A stretch of 64,000 nt of DNA from Pseudescherichia sp032055545 (lineage in GTDB: Bacteria > Pseudomonadota > Gammaproteobacteria > Enterobacterales > Enterobacteriaceae). A program made the translations under genes and the position numbers. The DNA is taken from the NCBI GenBank assembly GCA_032055545.1, contig DAMBQR010000019.1:1-64000 (forward strand), given 5' to 3'. The notes beneath the pieces are model-generated. The model ran no database searches. It was not told where the DNA came from and was given only the letters and a program-made list of their open reading frames with translations. Shown here in pieces: positions 35,078 through 43,107 of this stretch (its first letter is position 1; each line of letters starts with the position of its first letter).

Positions 35078-36354
35078 TCACTTTGCCAAAACTGCTTATT
35101 ACCGATGCCGATACCGCCAGCGGCCTGCAATCAGGTAAAGCGGCGACGGGCGCAGAAGACTTTCTTGCCCTGCTGTCAGGGGCGCTTACCGGCACCCAGG
35201 CGGCGGGCGAAGAGGCTCCCCTTACCCTTAGCGATCTGCGCGCGGCAGGGGCAACGCTGCAGCAGAGCCTGCTGAAAGGCGCCGCGGATGAGAGCGATAC
35301 CCGCTCTCCGGCGGTCCAGCTGGCCGCCCTGCTCGCCCGTACGCCTGCAGGCGCTGCCGCTGCCGCTGCCGCTGCGACAGCCGACGAAACCCAGACCACC
35401 GCACCGCTGCAGAGCGAGGCGCAGGCTATTTTAGCCAGCCTGACCGGCGGCCTGAAAGGCATTACCTCTACAGCGACTGCTTCACAGGCGCAGCCAGCAA
35501 CCGCTGCCGCAGACGACGACGCGCCCAGCGATCTGAGCGCAGAGGAGCTGGCCGGGCTGAGCGCCCTGCTGGCAATGCTGCCGCATCAGCAAACGGCGAC
35601 GGCCGCCGTGGCGAAAAGCGACGCCGCAGCCTCCGCCACGACGGTGAGCACCGCCGCTGGCCGCAGCCAGGATCTCGCCTCGCTGACCGGTAAACCTGCC
35701 GCTGCGTTAACCCCGGCAGTTAACGGTGACGCTGACGAAGAGAGATTCGCTAACGTCGCTGACAGCCTGCAACAGGCCGCCCAGCAGACCACGGCTACAC
35801 CGCTGAAAAGCGCCACCGAGACCACCGTGCAGGCCGTCAACACCAGCGTCAGCGTCGCACCTGCGGTGACCACCAGCGCCCCGGCACAGGCCAGCGCCCC
35901 GGTTGCCGCCCCGGTGATCAGCGCCCCGCTGGGCAGCAGCGAGTGGCAGCAGACCATCAGCCAAAATATCACCCTGTTTACGAAGCAGGGCCAGCAGAGC
36001 GCCGAGCTGCGCCTCCATCCGGAAGATTTAGGCCAGGTGCAGATTAGCCTGAAGATTGAAGACAACCAGGCCCAGCTGCAGATGGTCTCCCAGCACAGCC
36101 ACGTCCGTGCCGCGCTGGAAGCCGCGCTGCCGGTATTGCGTACCCAGCTGGCGGAAAACGGCATCCAGCTTGGCCAGAGCAGCATCAGCAGCGAAAGCTC
36201 CGCCGGACAGCAGCACTCCTCTTCCCAACAGCAGCAGGCCTCCCGCTCTGGCCATGGTGGCACCTTTGCTGCTGACGAAGAGGATGCGTTGACCGTCCCG
36301 GCGAGCCTGCAATCTCTGGCTCGCGGCAACGGCGCAGTAGACATCTTTGCCTAA
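35074..36354 (+). CDS. fliK: flagellar hook-length control protein FliK
   Basis: FliK measures hook length and switches export from hook to filament substrates. 426 aa, longer than E. coli (375) because of an Ala/Thr-rich linker (for example 90-110 and 210-290). The conserved C-terminal switch domain (about 290-400) has QNITLFTKQGQQSAELRLHP, EDLGQVQISLKIEDNQAQLQ and ALPVLRTQLAENGIQLG. The GTG start overlaps the fliJ stop. Linker length varies between species and may track hook length. Confidence 0.94.
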   Translation: MITLPKLLITDADTASGLQSGKAATGAEDFLALLSGALTGTQAAGEEAPLTLSDLRAAGATLQQSLLKGAADESDTRSPAVQLAALLARTPAGAAAAAAAATADETQTTAPLQSEAQAILASLTGGLKGITSTATASQAQPATAAADDDAPSDLSAEELAGLSALLAMLPHQQTATAAVAKSDAAASATTVSTAAGRSQDLASLTGKPAAALTPAVNGDADEERFANVADSLQQAAQQTTATPLKSATETTVQAVNTSVSVAPAVTTSAPAQASAPVAAPVISAPLGSSEWQQTISQNITLFTKQGQQSAELRLHPEDLGQVQISLKIEDNQAQLQMVSQHSHVRAALEAALPVLRTQLAENGIQLGQSSISSESSAGQQHSSSQQQQASRSGHGGTFAADEEDALTVPASLQSLARGNGAVDIFA

Positions 36355-36369
36355 ACGCAAAAGGTAGCA

Positions 36370-36422
36370 TGATTATCCCCGTCTTTTCCGCCCTTTGACG
36401 GACGCAGGACACGGGATAATCA
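36370..36422 (+). terminator. inverted repeat between fliK and fliL
   Basis: TGATTATCCC (36370-36379) and GGGATAATCA (36413-36422) pair perfectly over 10 bp across a 33-nt loop. It marks the break between the fliF-K and fliL-R operons; without a T-run it may be an attenuating or processing hairpin. Confidence 0.45.
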
Positions 36423-36459
36423 GCCCATAAGCAGTACCGAAACAGGAAGCACGTAACAG

Positions 36460-36927
36460 ATGACTGACGCCGCAATTAGCAAAAAGAAGAAACGCTCAAT
36501 CTGGATCCCGCTGTTGGTGTTGATCACGCTCGCCGCGTGCGCCACCGCTGGCTACAGCTACTGGCGCATGCACCAGCAGCCAGGGGAAGAGGTAAAAGCC
36601 GAAGCGCCGCCGCCGCCCGCGCCGGTCTTTTTCGCGCTGGATACCTTTACCGTTAACCTGGGCGAGGCCGATCGCGTCTTTTACGTCGGTATTACCCTGC
36701 GCCTGAAAGACGAAGCCACCCGTGCGCGCCTGAGCGAGTACCTCCCGGAGGTGCGTAGCCGCCTGCTGCTGCTCTTCTCCCGTCAGGATGCCGCGCAGCT
36801 GGCGACCGATGAAGGCAAGCGCCAGCTGGTCGCCGCGATTAAAGAGACGCTCTCTCCGCCGTTAGTCCCTGGCCAGCCGAAGCAGGAAGTGACTGACGTT
36901 CTCTACACAGCTTTCATTTTGCGGTAA
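36460..36927 (+). CDS. fliL: flagellar basal body-associated protein FliL
   Basis: FliL is a single-pass inner membrane protein near the stators that supports torque. A basic N-terminus (SKKKKRSIW) is followed by a membrane helix (IPLLVLITLAACATAGYSYW, about 16-36), a Pro-rich hinge (APPPPAPVFF) and the periplasmic stomatin-like domain. 155 aa (E. coli 154). Starts the fliLMNOPQR operon; a class 2 FlhDC site is expected upstream but I cannot define it. Confidence 0.95.
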   Translation: MTDAAISKKKKRSIWIPLLVLITLAACATAGYSYWRMHQQPGEEVKAEAPPPPAPVFFALDTFTVNLGEADRVFYVGITLRLKDEATRARLSEYLPEVRSRLLLLFSRQDAAQLATDEGKRQLVAAIKETLSPPLVPGQPKQEVTDVLYTAFILR

Positions 36928-36931
36928 AGAC

Positions 36932-37936
36932 ATGGGCGATAGCATTCTTTCACAGGCCGAAATTGATGCGCTGCTGAACGGCGACAGCGAACAGAGCGAT
37001 GCTCCGCAGCCCGGCAAAGGGGGCGAGAGCGATATTCGCCCTTACGATCCTAATACCCAGCGCCGTGTGGTGCGTGAACGCCTGCAGGCGCTGGAGATTA
37101 TTAACGAACGTTTTGCGCGCCAGTTCCGCATGGGGCTGTTTAACCTGCTGCGTCGCAGCCCGGACATCACGGTGGGGGCGATCCGCATTCAACCCTACCA
37201 TGAGTTTGCGCGTAACCTGCCGGTGCCGACCAACCTTAACCTGATCCACCTGAAGCCGCTGCGCGGCACCGGGCTGTTTGTCTTCTCGCCAAGCCTGGTG
37301 TTTATCGCCGTAGATAACCTGTTCGGTGGCGATGGCCGTTTCCCGACCAAGGTTGAGGGACGCGAATTTACCCATACCGAGCAGCGGGTTATCAACCGCA
37401 TGCTGAAGCTGGCGCTGGAAGGCTACAGCGACGCGTGGAAGGCGATCCATCCGCTGGACGTTGAGTATGTCCGTTCGGAGATGCAGGTGAAGTTTACTAA
37501 CATCACCACCTCGCCGAACGATATCGTCGTCAATACCCCTTTCCACGTGGAGATTGGTAACCTGACCGGCGAATTTAATATCTGTCTGCCCTTCAGCATG
37601 ATCGAGCCGCTGCGCGAGACGCTGGTTAACCCGCCGCTGGAGAACTCCCGCAACGAGGACCAGAACTGGCGCGATAACCTGGTTCGCCAGGTGCAGCACT
37701 CGGAGCTGGAGCTGATCGCTAACTTCGGCGATGTCCCGCTGCGCCTGTCGCAGATCCTGAAACTGCAGCCCGGCGACGTGCTGCCGATTGAAAAACCCGA
37801 TCGCATCATCGCCCACGTAGACGGCGTGCCCGTGCTCACCAGCCAGTACGGCACCGTTAACGGTCAGTATGCCCTGCGCGTTGAACACTTGATCAACCCG
37901 ATTTTGAATTCGCTGAATGAGGAACAGCCCAAATGA
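36932..37936 (+). CDS. fliM: flagellar motor switch protein FliM
   Basis: FliM is the C-ring protein that binds CheY-P and reverses rotation. The N-terminal CheY-binding peptide ILSQAEIDALLNG is intact. The middle domain has the GGxG motif (FGGDGRFPTKVEGREFT) that contacts FliG, and the C-terminal SpoA domain has LRLSQILKLQPGDVLPIEKP. 334 aa, equal to E. coli. It ends ATGA, overlapping fliN by 4 nt. Confidence 0.97.
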   Translation: MGDSILSQAEIDALLNGDSEQSDAPQPGKGGESDIRPYDPNTQRRVVRERLQALEIINERFARQFRMGLFNLLRRSPDITVGAIRIQPYHEFARNLPVPTNLNLIHLKPLRGTGLFVFSPSLVFIAVDNLFGGDGRFPTKVEGREFTHTEQRVINRMLKLALEGYSDAWKAIHPLDVEYVRSEMQVKFTNITTSPNDIVVNTPFHVEIGNLTGEFNICLPFSMIEPLRETLVNPPLENSRNEDQNWRDNLVRQVQHSELELIANFGDVPLRLSQILKLQPGDVLPIEKPDRIIAHVDGVPVLTSQYGTVNGQYALRVEHLINPILNSLNEEQPK

Positions 37937-38346
37937 GTGATATGAACAATCCGTCCGATGAGAACGGCAGTGCAATGGACGATCTGTGGGCTGACGCGTT
38001 GAACGAACAAAAAACCACCACCAGCAAGAGCAACACCGACTCGGTGTTTCAGCAGTTTGGCGGCGGTGACGTTAGCGGCACCCTGCAGGATATCGATCTG
38101 ATTATGGATATCCCGGTAAAGTTGACCGTGGAGCTTGGCCGTACCCGCATGACCATTAAAGAGCTGCTGCGCCTGACCCAGGGGTCGGTAGTGGCGCTGG
38201 ACGGCCTCGCCGGTGAGCCGCTGGATATCCTGATCAACGGCTATCTGATCGCCCAGGGCGAAGTTGTGGTGGTCGCCGACAAGTACGGCGTGCGTATTAC
38301 CGATATCATCACGCCGTCCGAGCGTATGCGTCGTCTGAGCCGCTAA
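37933..38346 (+). CDS. fliN: flagellar motor switch protein FliN
   Basis: FliN builds the lower C ring and docks FliH-FliI. A variable acidic N-terminus is followed by the SpoA domain (IMDIPVKLTVELGRTRMTIK, LLRLTQGSVVALDGLAGEP, VVVADKYGVRITDI). 137 aa, the same as E. coli. Coupled to fliM and 2 nt before fliO. Confidence 0.97.
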   Translation: MSDMNNPSDENGSAMDDLWADALNEQKTTTSKSNTDSVFQQFGGGDVSGTLQDIDLIMDIPVKLTVELGRTRMTIKELLRLTQGSVVALDGLAGEPLDILINGYLIAQGEVVVVADKYGVRITDIITPSERMRRLSR

Positions 38347-38348
38347 GC

Positions 38349-38723
38349 ATGAAAACCCAGGCTACCGTTGTCCAGCCCGCTGCCGTTTCCGGTTCTCCGC
38401 TGGTGCAGGTCAGCGGTGCGCTGCTGGGCATTATTGTTCTGATCCTCGCGGCGGCCTGGCTGGCAAAGCGGATGGGTTTCGGCGGCAAAACCGCCAGCGC
38501 CCGTGGCCTGAAGGTCAGTGCCAGCACCACCGTTGGCCCGCGCGAGCGGGTGATTATCGTTGACGTTGACGATGCGCGGCTGGTACTGGGTGTGACGCCG
38601 TCACAAATCAGCCTGCTGCATACGCTTCCCCCTGCGCCGCCCATCAGCGACGCGCCGAAAGAGAACACCCCGGATTTTCAGGCCGTGTTAAAGAATTTGA
38701 TTAAGCGTTCCGGGAGATCCTGA
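38349..38723 (+). CDS. fliO: flagellar export gate assembly protein FliO
   Basis: FliO assists assembly of the FliP ring of the export gate. It has one membrane helix (ALLGIIVLILAAAWLAKRMG, about 26-46) and a cytoplasmic domain with VSASTTVGPRERVIIVDVDD. 124 aa (E. coli 121). It overlaps the fliP start by one base. Confidence 0.93.
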   Translation: MKTQATVVQPAAVSGSPLVQVSGALLGIIVLILAAAWLAKRMGFGGKTASARGLKVSASTTVGPRERVIIVDVDDARLVLGVTPSQISLLHTLPPAPPISDAPKENTPDFQAVLKNLIKRSGRS

Positions 38724-39460
38724 TGCGCCGTTTGTTATCCCTTGCGCTGGCTGGCTTACTGCTGGTTGCGCCCTGCGCCTTTGCTCAGCTTCCCGGATTA
38801 GTTAGCCAGCCGCTGGCCAACGGCGGACAGAGCTGGTCCCTGCCGGTGCAGACCCTGGTGTTTATCACCTCACTGACCTTCCTGCCCGCCATTCTGCTGA
38901 TGATGACCAGCTTTACCCGCATCATCATCGTGTTTGGCCTGCTGCGTAATGCCCTAGGAACGCCCTCTGCGCCGCCTAACCAGGTGCTGCTCGGCCTTGC
39001 GCTGTTCCTGACCTTTTTTATCATGTCGCCGGTGATCGATAAGATCTACACCGAGGCCTACCAGCCGTTTAGCGAAAGCAAGATCTCCATCGACGTGGCG
39101 CTGGAAAAAGGGGCACAGCCGCTGAGAGAGTTTATGATGCGCCAGACGCGGGAAGCCGATCTGGCCCTGTTTGCCCGCCTGGCGAACAGCGGGCCGCTGC
39201 CCGGCCCGGAAGCGGTACCGATGCGCATCCTGCTCCCGGCCTACGTAACCAGCGAGCTGAAGACCGCATTTCAGATTGGCTTTACTATCTTTATTCCGTT
39301 TTTGATTATCGATCTGGTGATCGCCAGCGTGCTGATGGCGCTGGGGATGATGATGGTTCCTCCCGCCACTATCGCCCTGCCGTTTAAGCTGATGCTGTTC
39401 GTGCTGGTGGATGGCTGGCAGCTGCTGGTCGGCTCGCTGGCGCAGAGCTTTTACAGTTAA
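38723..39460 (+). CDS. fliP: flagellar export gate protein FliP
   Basis: Core pore subunit of the export gate (FliP5Q4R1). A cleavable signal peptide (RRLLSLALAGLLLVAPCAFA) is followed by four helices and the FliP signatures TSFTRIIIVFGLLRNALGT and SELKTAFQIGFTIFIPFLIIDL. 245 aa, equal to E. coli. Confidence 0.97.
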   Translation: MRRLLSLALAGLLLVAPCAFAQLPGLVSQPLANGGQSWSLPVQTLVFITSLTFLPAILLMMTSFTRIIIVFGLLRNALGTPSAPPNQVLLGLALFLTFFIMSPVIDKIYTEAYQPFSESKISIDVALEKGAQPLREFMMRQTREADLALFARLANSGPLPGPEAVPMRILLPAYVTSELKTAFQIGFTIFIPFLIIDLVIASVLMALGMMMVPPATIALPFKLMLFVLVDGWQLLVGSLAQSFYS

Positions 39461-39471
39461 GGAGTGCGGAG

Positions 39472-39741
39472 ATGACACCAGAATCGGTCATGATGATGGG
39501 CACCGAGGCGATGAAAATCGCCCTGATGGTGGCCGCGCCCCTGCTGCTGGTTGCCCTGGTAACCGGCCTGGTGATCAGTATCTTGCAGGCGGCGACGCAA
39601 ATTAACGAGATGACCCTCTCGTTTATCCCCAAAATCATCGCCGTATTCGTTGCTATCATCGTTGCCGGGCCGTGGATGCTTAACCTGCTGCTGGACTACA
39701 TGCGCACGCTGTTCAGCAACATTCCCTATATTATTGGATAA
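39472..39741 (+). CDS. fliQ: flagellar export gate protein FliQ
   Basis: Small two-helix gate subunit, 89 aa as in E. coli. Helices IALMVAAPLLLVALVTGLVI and FIPKIIAVFVAIIVAGPWML flank the conserved loop ILQAATQINEMTLS. Preceded by AAGGAGTG. 11 nt after fliP. Confidence 0.96.
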   Translation: MTPESVMMMGTEAMKIALMVAAPLLLVALVTGLVISILQAATQINEMTLSFIPKIIAVFVAIIVAGPWMLNLLLDYMRTLFSNIPYIIG

Positions 39742-39750
39742 GTAACCCTT

Positions 39751-40545
39751 ATGGTGTCGGTAACCAGCGATCAGTGGCTCCAGTGGCTGAGCCTCTACTT
39801 CTGGCCGCTGCTGCGCGTGCTGGCGCTGATCTCAACCGCGCCGATCCTCAGCGAGCGATCCATACCTAAGCGGGTCAAGCTGGGGCTGGGGTTCGTCATT
39901 ACCATCGTCATCGCCCCTTCCCTGCCCGCCACTAACGTGCCGATCTTCTCCGGCGACGCCCTGTGGCTGGCGCTGCAGCAGATCCTGATTGGCATTGCGC
40001 TGGGCTTTACTATGCAGTTCGCCTTTGCCGCCGTGCGCACCGCCGGAGAGCTGATCGGGCTACAGATGGGGCTCTCATTTGCGACCTTCTTCGATCCCGG
40101 CAGCAATCTGAACATGCCCGTGCTGGCGCGCTTTATGGATCTGCTGGCAATGCTGCTGTTTCTGACCTTTAACGGCCACCTGTGGCTGATCTCAATGCTG
40201 GTAGACACGTTCCATACCCTGCCCATCGGCGGCGATCCGGTGAACAGCAATGCCTTCCTGGCGCTGGCCCGTGCGGGCGGGCTGATTTTCCTCAACGGCC
40301 TGATGCTGGCGCTGCCAATCATTACCCTGCTGCTGACGCTGAACCTCTCCCTGGGGCTGCTGAACCGTATGGCTCCGCAGCTCTCTATCTTCTCGGTTGG
40401 TTTTCCGATTACCCTCGGGGTGGGCATCATTCTGATGTCGGCTATGATGCCGCTCATTGCCCCCTTCTGCGAGCACCTGTTTAGCGAAATCTTTAATCTG
40501 CTGGCGGACATCATTGGCGAGTTGCCGCAGGCAGCAAGCCCCTAA
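39751..40545 (+). CDS. fliR: flagellar export gate protein FliR
   Basis: Closes the helical export gate. 264 aa (E. coli 261) with six or more membrane helices and the conserved FGMQFAFAAVR-like stretch (TMQFAFAAVRTAGELIGLQMG), ARFMDLLAMLLFLTFNGH and LNLSLGLLNRMAPQLSIFSVGFP in pieces. Last gene of fliLMNOPQR; no clear terminator follows before the rcsA control region. Confidence 0.96.
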   Translation: MVSVTSDQWLQWLSLYFWPLLRVLALISTAPILSERSIPKRVKLGLGFVITIVIAPSLPATNVPIFSGDALWLALQQILIGIALGFTMQFAFAAVRTAGELIGLQMGLSFATFFDPGSNLNMPVLARFMDLLAMLLFLTFNGHLWLISMLVDTFHTLPIGGDPVNSNAFLALARAGGLIFLNGLMLALPIITLLLTLNLSLGLLNRMAPQLSIFSVGFPITLGVGIILMSAMMPLIAPFCEHLFSEIFNLLADIIGELPQAASP

Positions 40546-40564
40546 TTCTGACATGGCTTTGTTG

Positions 40565-40578
40565 AGGATATTCCTAAA
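40565..40578 (+). promoter_or_regulatory. candidate RcsAB box, distal
   Basis: TGAGGATATTCCTA matches the RcsAB consensus TAAGAATATTCCTA at 12 of 14 positions. It lies 20 nt after the fliR stop and about 250 nt before rcsA. Confidence 0.5.
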
Positions 40579-40666
40579 AACAATTTCTAATAATACCCGC
40601 CAGGATATACGGGACGCGGTTTATTTGTTTTTATGATTATCACAGATCCGAAAGTTTACTTTACTT

Positions 40667-40680
40667 TAAGAAGTTTCCTG
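40667..40680 (+). promoter_or_regulatory. RcsAB box of rcsA (autoregulation)
   Basis: TAAGAAGTTTCCTG matches the RcsAB consensus TAAGAATATTCCTA at 11 of 14 positions, about 150 nt before rcsA. Autoactivation of rcsA through such a box is established in E. coli. Confidence 0.65.
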
Positions 40681-40828
40681 GCAAATTATACCTAACTTTA
40701 CGGGATAGTGTGTTCGCCTGAAAGTCCTGTCCTGCTCATAGGTTTTCAGAATATTTTCATCCGTTTTACTGTTATGAGACTCTCAGGCAGGTGGTGAATT
40801 ATCGTTACGCATTGAGTGAGGGTATGCC

Positions 40829-41452
40829 ATGTCAACGATTATTATGGATTTATGCAGCTATACCCGGTTGGGATTAACCGGTTATCTGGCAAGTCGAGGG
40901 GTAAAAAAACGAGATATCAAAGACGTATCCAGCGTCAGCGAACTCGGTTCTGCATGCGAGGCCTGGCGGCCTGCGGTGGTGTTTATTAATGAAGACTGCT
41001 TCATCCACGATCTCGAACAGAGTCAGCATATAAAGCAAATCATTAATCAGCATCCAAAGACGCTGTTTATTGTATTTATGGCAATAGCGAATATCCATTT
41101 TGATGAATACCTGCTGGTCCGCAAAAATCTATTAATCAGCTCGAAGTCAATTAAGCCTGAGTCACTGGATGAGTTTCTCGCTGATTACCTGAATAAAGAA
41201 GCAAAGAGCAATAAAGGGATTAACCTGCCTACACTATCGTTAAGCCGTACTGAATCCAGTATGCTGCGAATGTGGATGTCAGGACAGGGAACGATTCAGA
41301 TTTCCGACCAAATGAATATTAAGGCCAAAACGGTATCATCACACAAAGGAAATATTAAAAGAAAAATAAAAACGCATAATAAGCAGGTGATCTACCACGT
41401 GGTGCGCCTGACGGACTACGTTACCAACGGGATCTTCGTTAATATGCGTTAA
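40829..41452 (+). CDS. rcsA: colanic acid regulator RcsA
   Basis: RcsA is the Lon-sensitive co-regulator that pairs with RcsB to turn on capsule genes and lower flhDC. 207 aa, equal to E. coli. The N-terminus STIIMDLCSYTRLGLTGYL and the LuxR-type helix-turn-helix (TLSLSRTESSMLRMWM, ISDQMNIKAKTVSSHKGNIK) are conserved. The AT-rich 280-nt upstream region with RcsAB boxes is typical of this H-NS-silenced gene. Confidence 0.96.
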   Translation: MSTIIMDLCSYTRLGLTGYLASRGVKKRDIKDVSSVSELGSACEAWRPAVVFINEDCFIHDLEQSQHIKQIINQHPKTLFIVFMAIANIHFDEYLLVRKNLLISSKSIKPESLDEFLADYLNKEAKSNKGINLPTLSLSRTESSMLRMWMSGQGTIQISDQMNIKAKTVSSHKGNIKRKIKTHNKQVIYHVVRLTDYVTNGIFVNMR

Positions 41453-41500
41453 GAGGGCAAGCAGTCACTTACCCTCCCGGGTATGAGGGTAGTGACAGCG

Positions 41501-41689
41501 TTACTCCTGCCTCTCCACGAACACCCCGTCCGGATGCCCTTTTTCGTTGAAGAACCAAATACCGAGCGGGTAATCTTCAAGCGATACCAGATACATTGTG
41601 CCTTCGTTAAACTCTTCAATTGCGAGTACGACGCCGGGGCGGCGCGGTCCCCCGTCCGTTTTTACAGTAACCCGATCGTTAACCTTCAT
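41501..41689 (-). CDS. dsrB: DsrB small protein
   Basis: A 62-aa protein matching E. coli DsrB (KVNDRVTVKTDGGPRRPGVV ... GIWFFNEKGHPDGVF). The gene lies between rcsA and the dsrA/yodD area, as in E. coli. GGAGG stands upstream of the ATG. The function is unknown; an SH3-like beta barrel is plausible from the pattern but that is inference. Confidence 0.92.
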   Translation of the reverse strand: MKVNDRVTVKTDGGPRRPGVVLAIEEFNEGTMYLVSLEDYPLGIWFFNEKGHPDGVFVERQE

Positions 41690-41814
41690 CGTTTTCCTCC
41701 TGTCACATTTTTGCCAGTGTAGAACAAAACCCGCCCTCTGACAGCGCCCTGCGTTGTGACTGCTGCTTTTCTCAACCGTCTATACTTAGAGAAACAGCCT
41801 GGGGAGTGACTACT

Positions 41815-41997
41815 ATGAGTACCCACAGTGAACGTGCCTTGAGCGATGCGGAAGTTGATGCCCTGCTGGCGTCGATCGACCACAGCAGCCCGGAAAAACG
41901 CCCCGAAGGCCGAATGCATAATAGCGAGGAGCCTACGGTGGCCACTACCTGGGAGATGGATATTCATGACAGCAGCGTGGCAGAGTTTAACCGCTAA
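41815..41997 (+). CDS. yodD: YodD stress-induced small protein
   Basis: A 60-aa protein. The core VDALLASID and the C-terminus WEMDIHDSSVAEFNR match E. coli YodD (VDALLAAI ... DIHDFSVSEVNR), but it lacks part of the E. coli N-terminal and middle region (75 aa there). The ATG at 41815 has GGAG 8 nt upstream. In E. coli the gene responds to peroxide and acid; the role is unknown. Confidence 0.82.
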   Translation: MSTHSERALSDAEVDALLASIDHSSPEKRPEGRMHNSEEPTVATTWEMDIHDSSVAEFNR

Positions 41998-41998
41998 A

Positions 41999-42087
41999 AG
42001 AAAAAATCCCGGTCTGGGGAGACCGGGATAAAGCTTGCGTTTGCAAGAAGCACTTGAAAATTCGTTACACCAGGAAATCTGATGCGG
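41999..42087 (-). ncRNA. dsrA: DsrA small regulatory RNA
   Basis: Minus strand reads GCATCAGATTTCCTGGTGTA, the 5' stem region that pairs with the rpoS leader, then CGAATTTTCAAGTGCTTCTT, and ends in the terminator hairpin ATCCCGGTCT-CCCC-AGACCGGGAT with a T-run. This is the layout of the 87-nt E. coli DsrA, which with Hfq raises RpoS translation and lowers H-NS. It lies between yodD and mpgP. The 5' end is placed by analogy. Confidence 0.9.
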
Positions 42088-42291
42088 ATATGAATGTATC
42101 TGCAAATTATTTGCAGGACAAGGAAATATTCACCAACCTAATTATTATTTGTTTTAACTGTCCTGGTACCAACGCATGAGAAGCCAGACGGCATCGCCTC
42201 TGGCAGGCCATTGAAATCAGGTATTTATAGTGCATGTTATAAAATTTAAGATTTTTCTCACCATCCCGTTGCGCTAGTGAAGGAGTAGATC

Positions 42292-43107
42292 ATGCCAGGC
42301 CTGAACGATACGCTGCTGGTATTTACTGATATCGACGGAACCTTACTTGATAGCCACACTCACGAGTGGCAACCCGCTGAGGTCTGGCTGACCCGTCTGC
42401 GCCAGCATCAGATACCGGTTATCCTGTGCAGCAGTATGACGGCGGCGGAGACGCTGGCGATACAAAAAATGGTCGGATTGCAGGGACAGCCGTTTATTGC
42501 TGAGAATGGTGCGGTGATCCAGCTTGATGCGCGCTGGGAGGCGCATAAAAACGCCCCTCGCCTGATCAACGGCGCAACACACGATCAGATTATGACCGTC
42601 CTGACCCCGCTGCGGGAGAACGAGAGGTATAAGTTTACGACCTTCAGCGATCTTGAGGTTCCCGTGCTGGTGGAGTTAACCGGCTACACCCCTGCCCAGG
42701 CAAGCCTTGCTCGCCTCCATGAGGCGTCGGAGACGTTGATCTGGCGCGACAGCGATGAGCGGATGGCGAAGTTTGACGCCGATCTGTCGCGCTTTGGCCT
42801 GCGCCTTATTCAGGGGGCGCGCTACTGGCACATTATTGACCAGCGCGGCGGTAAGGATCAGGCGGTGAACTGGCTGACCCGCCAGTACTGTCAGGTCGAG
42901 GGCAAAGAGTACACCACGCTCGGCCTGGGGGATGGCCCTAACGACGCCCCGATGCTGGACAACGTCGATTTCGCCATTGTGGTAAAAGGGTTTAACCGCG
43001 ACGGCGTGACGCTACGCCACGATGAGCCTTCCCGGGTCTATCGAACCACCCAGACCGGCCCGGCGGGCCTGCGCGAGGGGTTGGATCACCTGTTCGGCTC
43101 CGCCTGA
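42292..43107 (+). CDS. yedP: mannosyl-3-phosphoglycerate phosphatase family protein
   Basis: HAD-superfamily phosphatase, Cof/MPGP branch, 271 aa as in E. coli YedP. HAD motif I is FTDIDGTLLD (near residue 12), motif II CSSMTAAE, and motif IV LGDGPNDAPML. Family members remove phosphate from mannosyl-3-phosphoglycerate; the in vivo substrate in enterobacteria is unproven. AAGGAG precedes the ATG. Its 3' end overlaps the convergent dgcQ remnant by 22 nt. Confidence 0.9.
   Translation: MPGLNDTLLVFTDIDGTLLDSHTHEWQPAEVWLTRLRQHQIPVILCSSMTAAETLAIQKMVGLQGQPFIAENGAVIQLDARWEAHKNAPRLINGATHDQIMTVLTPLRENERYKFTTFSDLEVPVLVELTGYTPAQASLARLHEASETLIWRDSDERMAKFDADLSRFGLRLIQGARYWHIIDQRGGKDQAVNWLTRQYCQVEGKEYTTLGLGDGPNDAPMLDNVDFAIVVKGFNRDGVTLRHDEPSRVYRTTQTGPAGLREGLDHLFGSA

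Noticed and set aside
36950..37975. Long minus-strand open frame (341 codons) opposite fliM
   Set aside because: Mirror frame of fliM with His/Gln-rich nonsense composition and no ribosome site.
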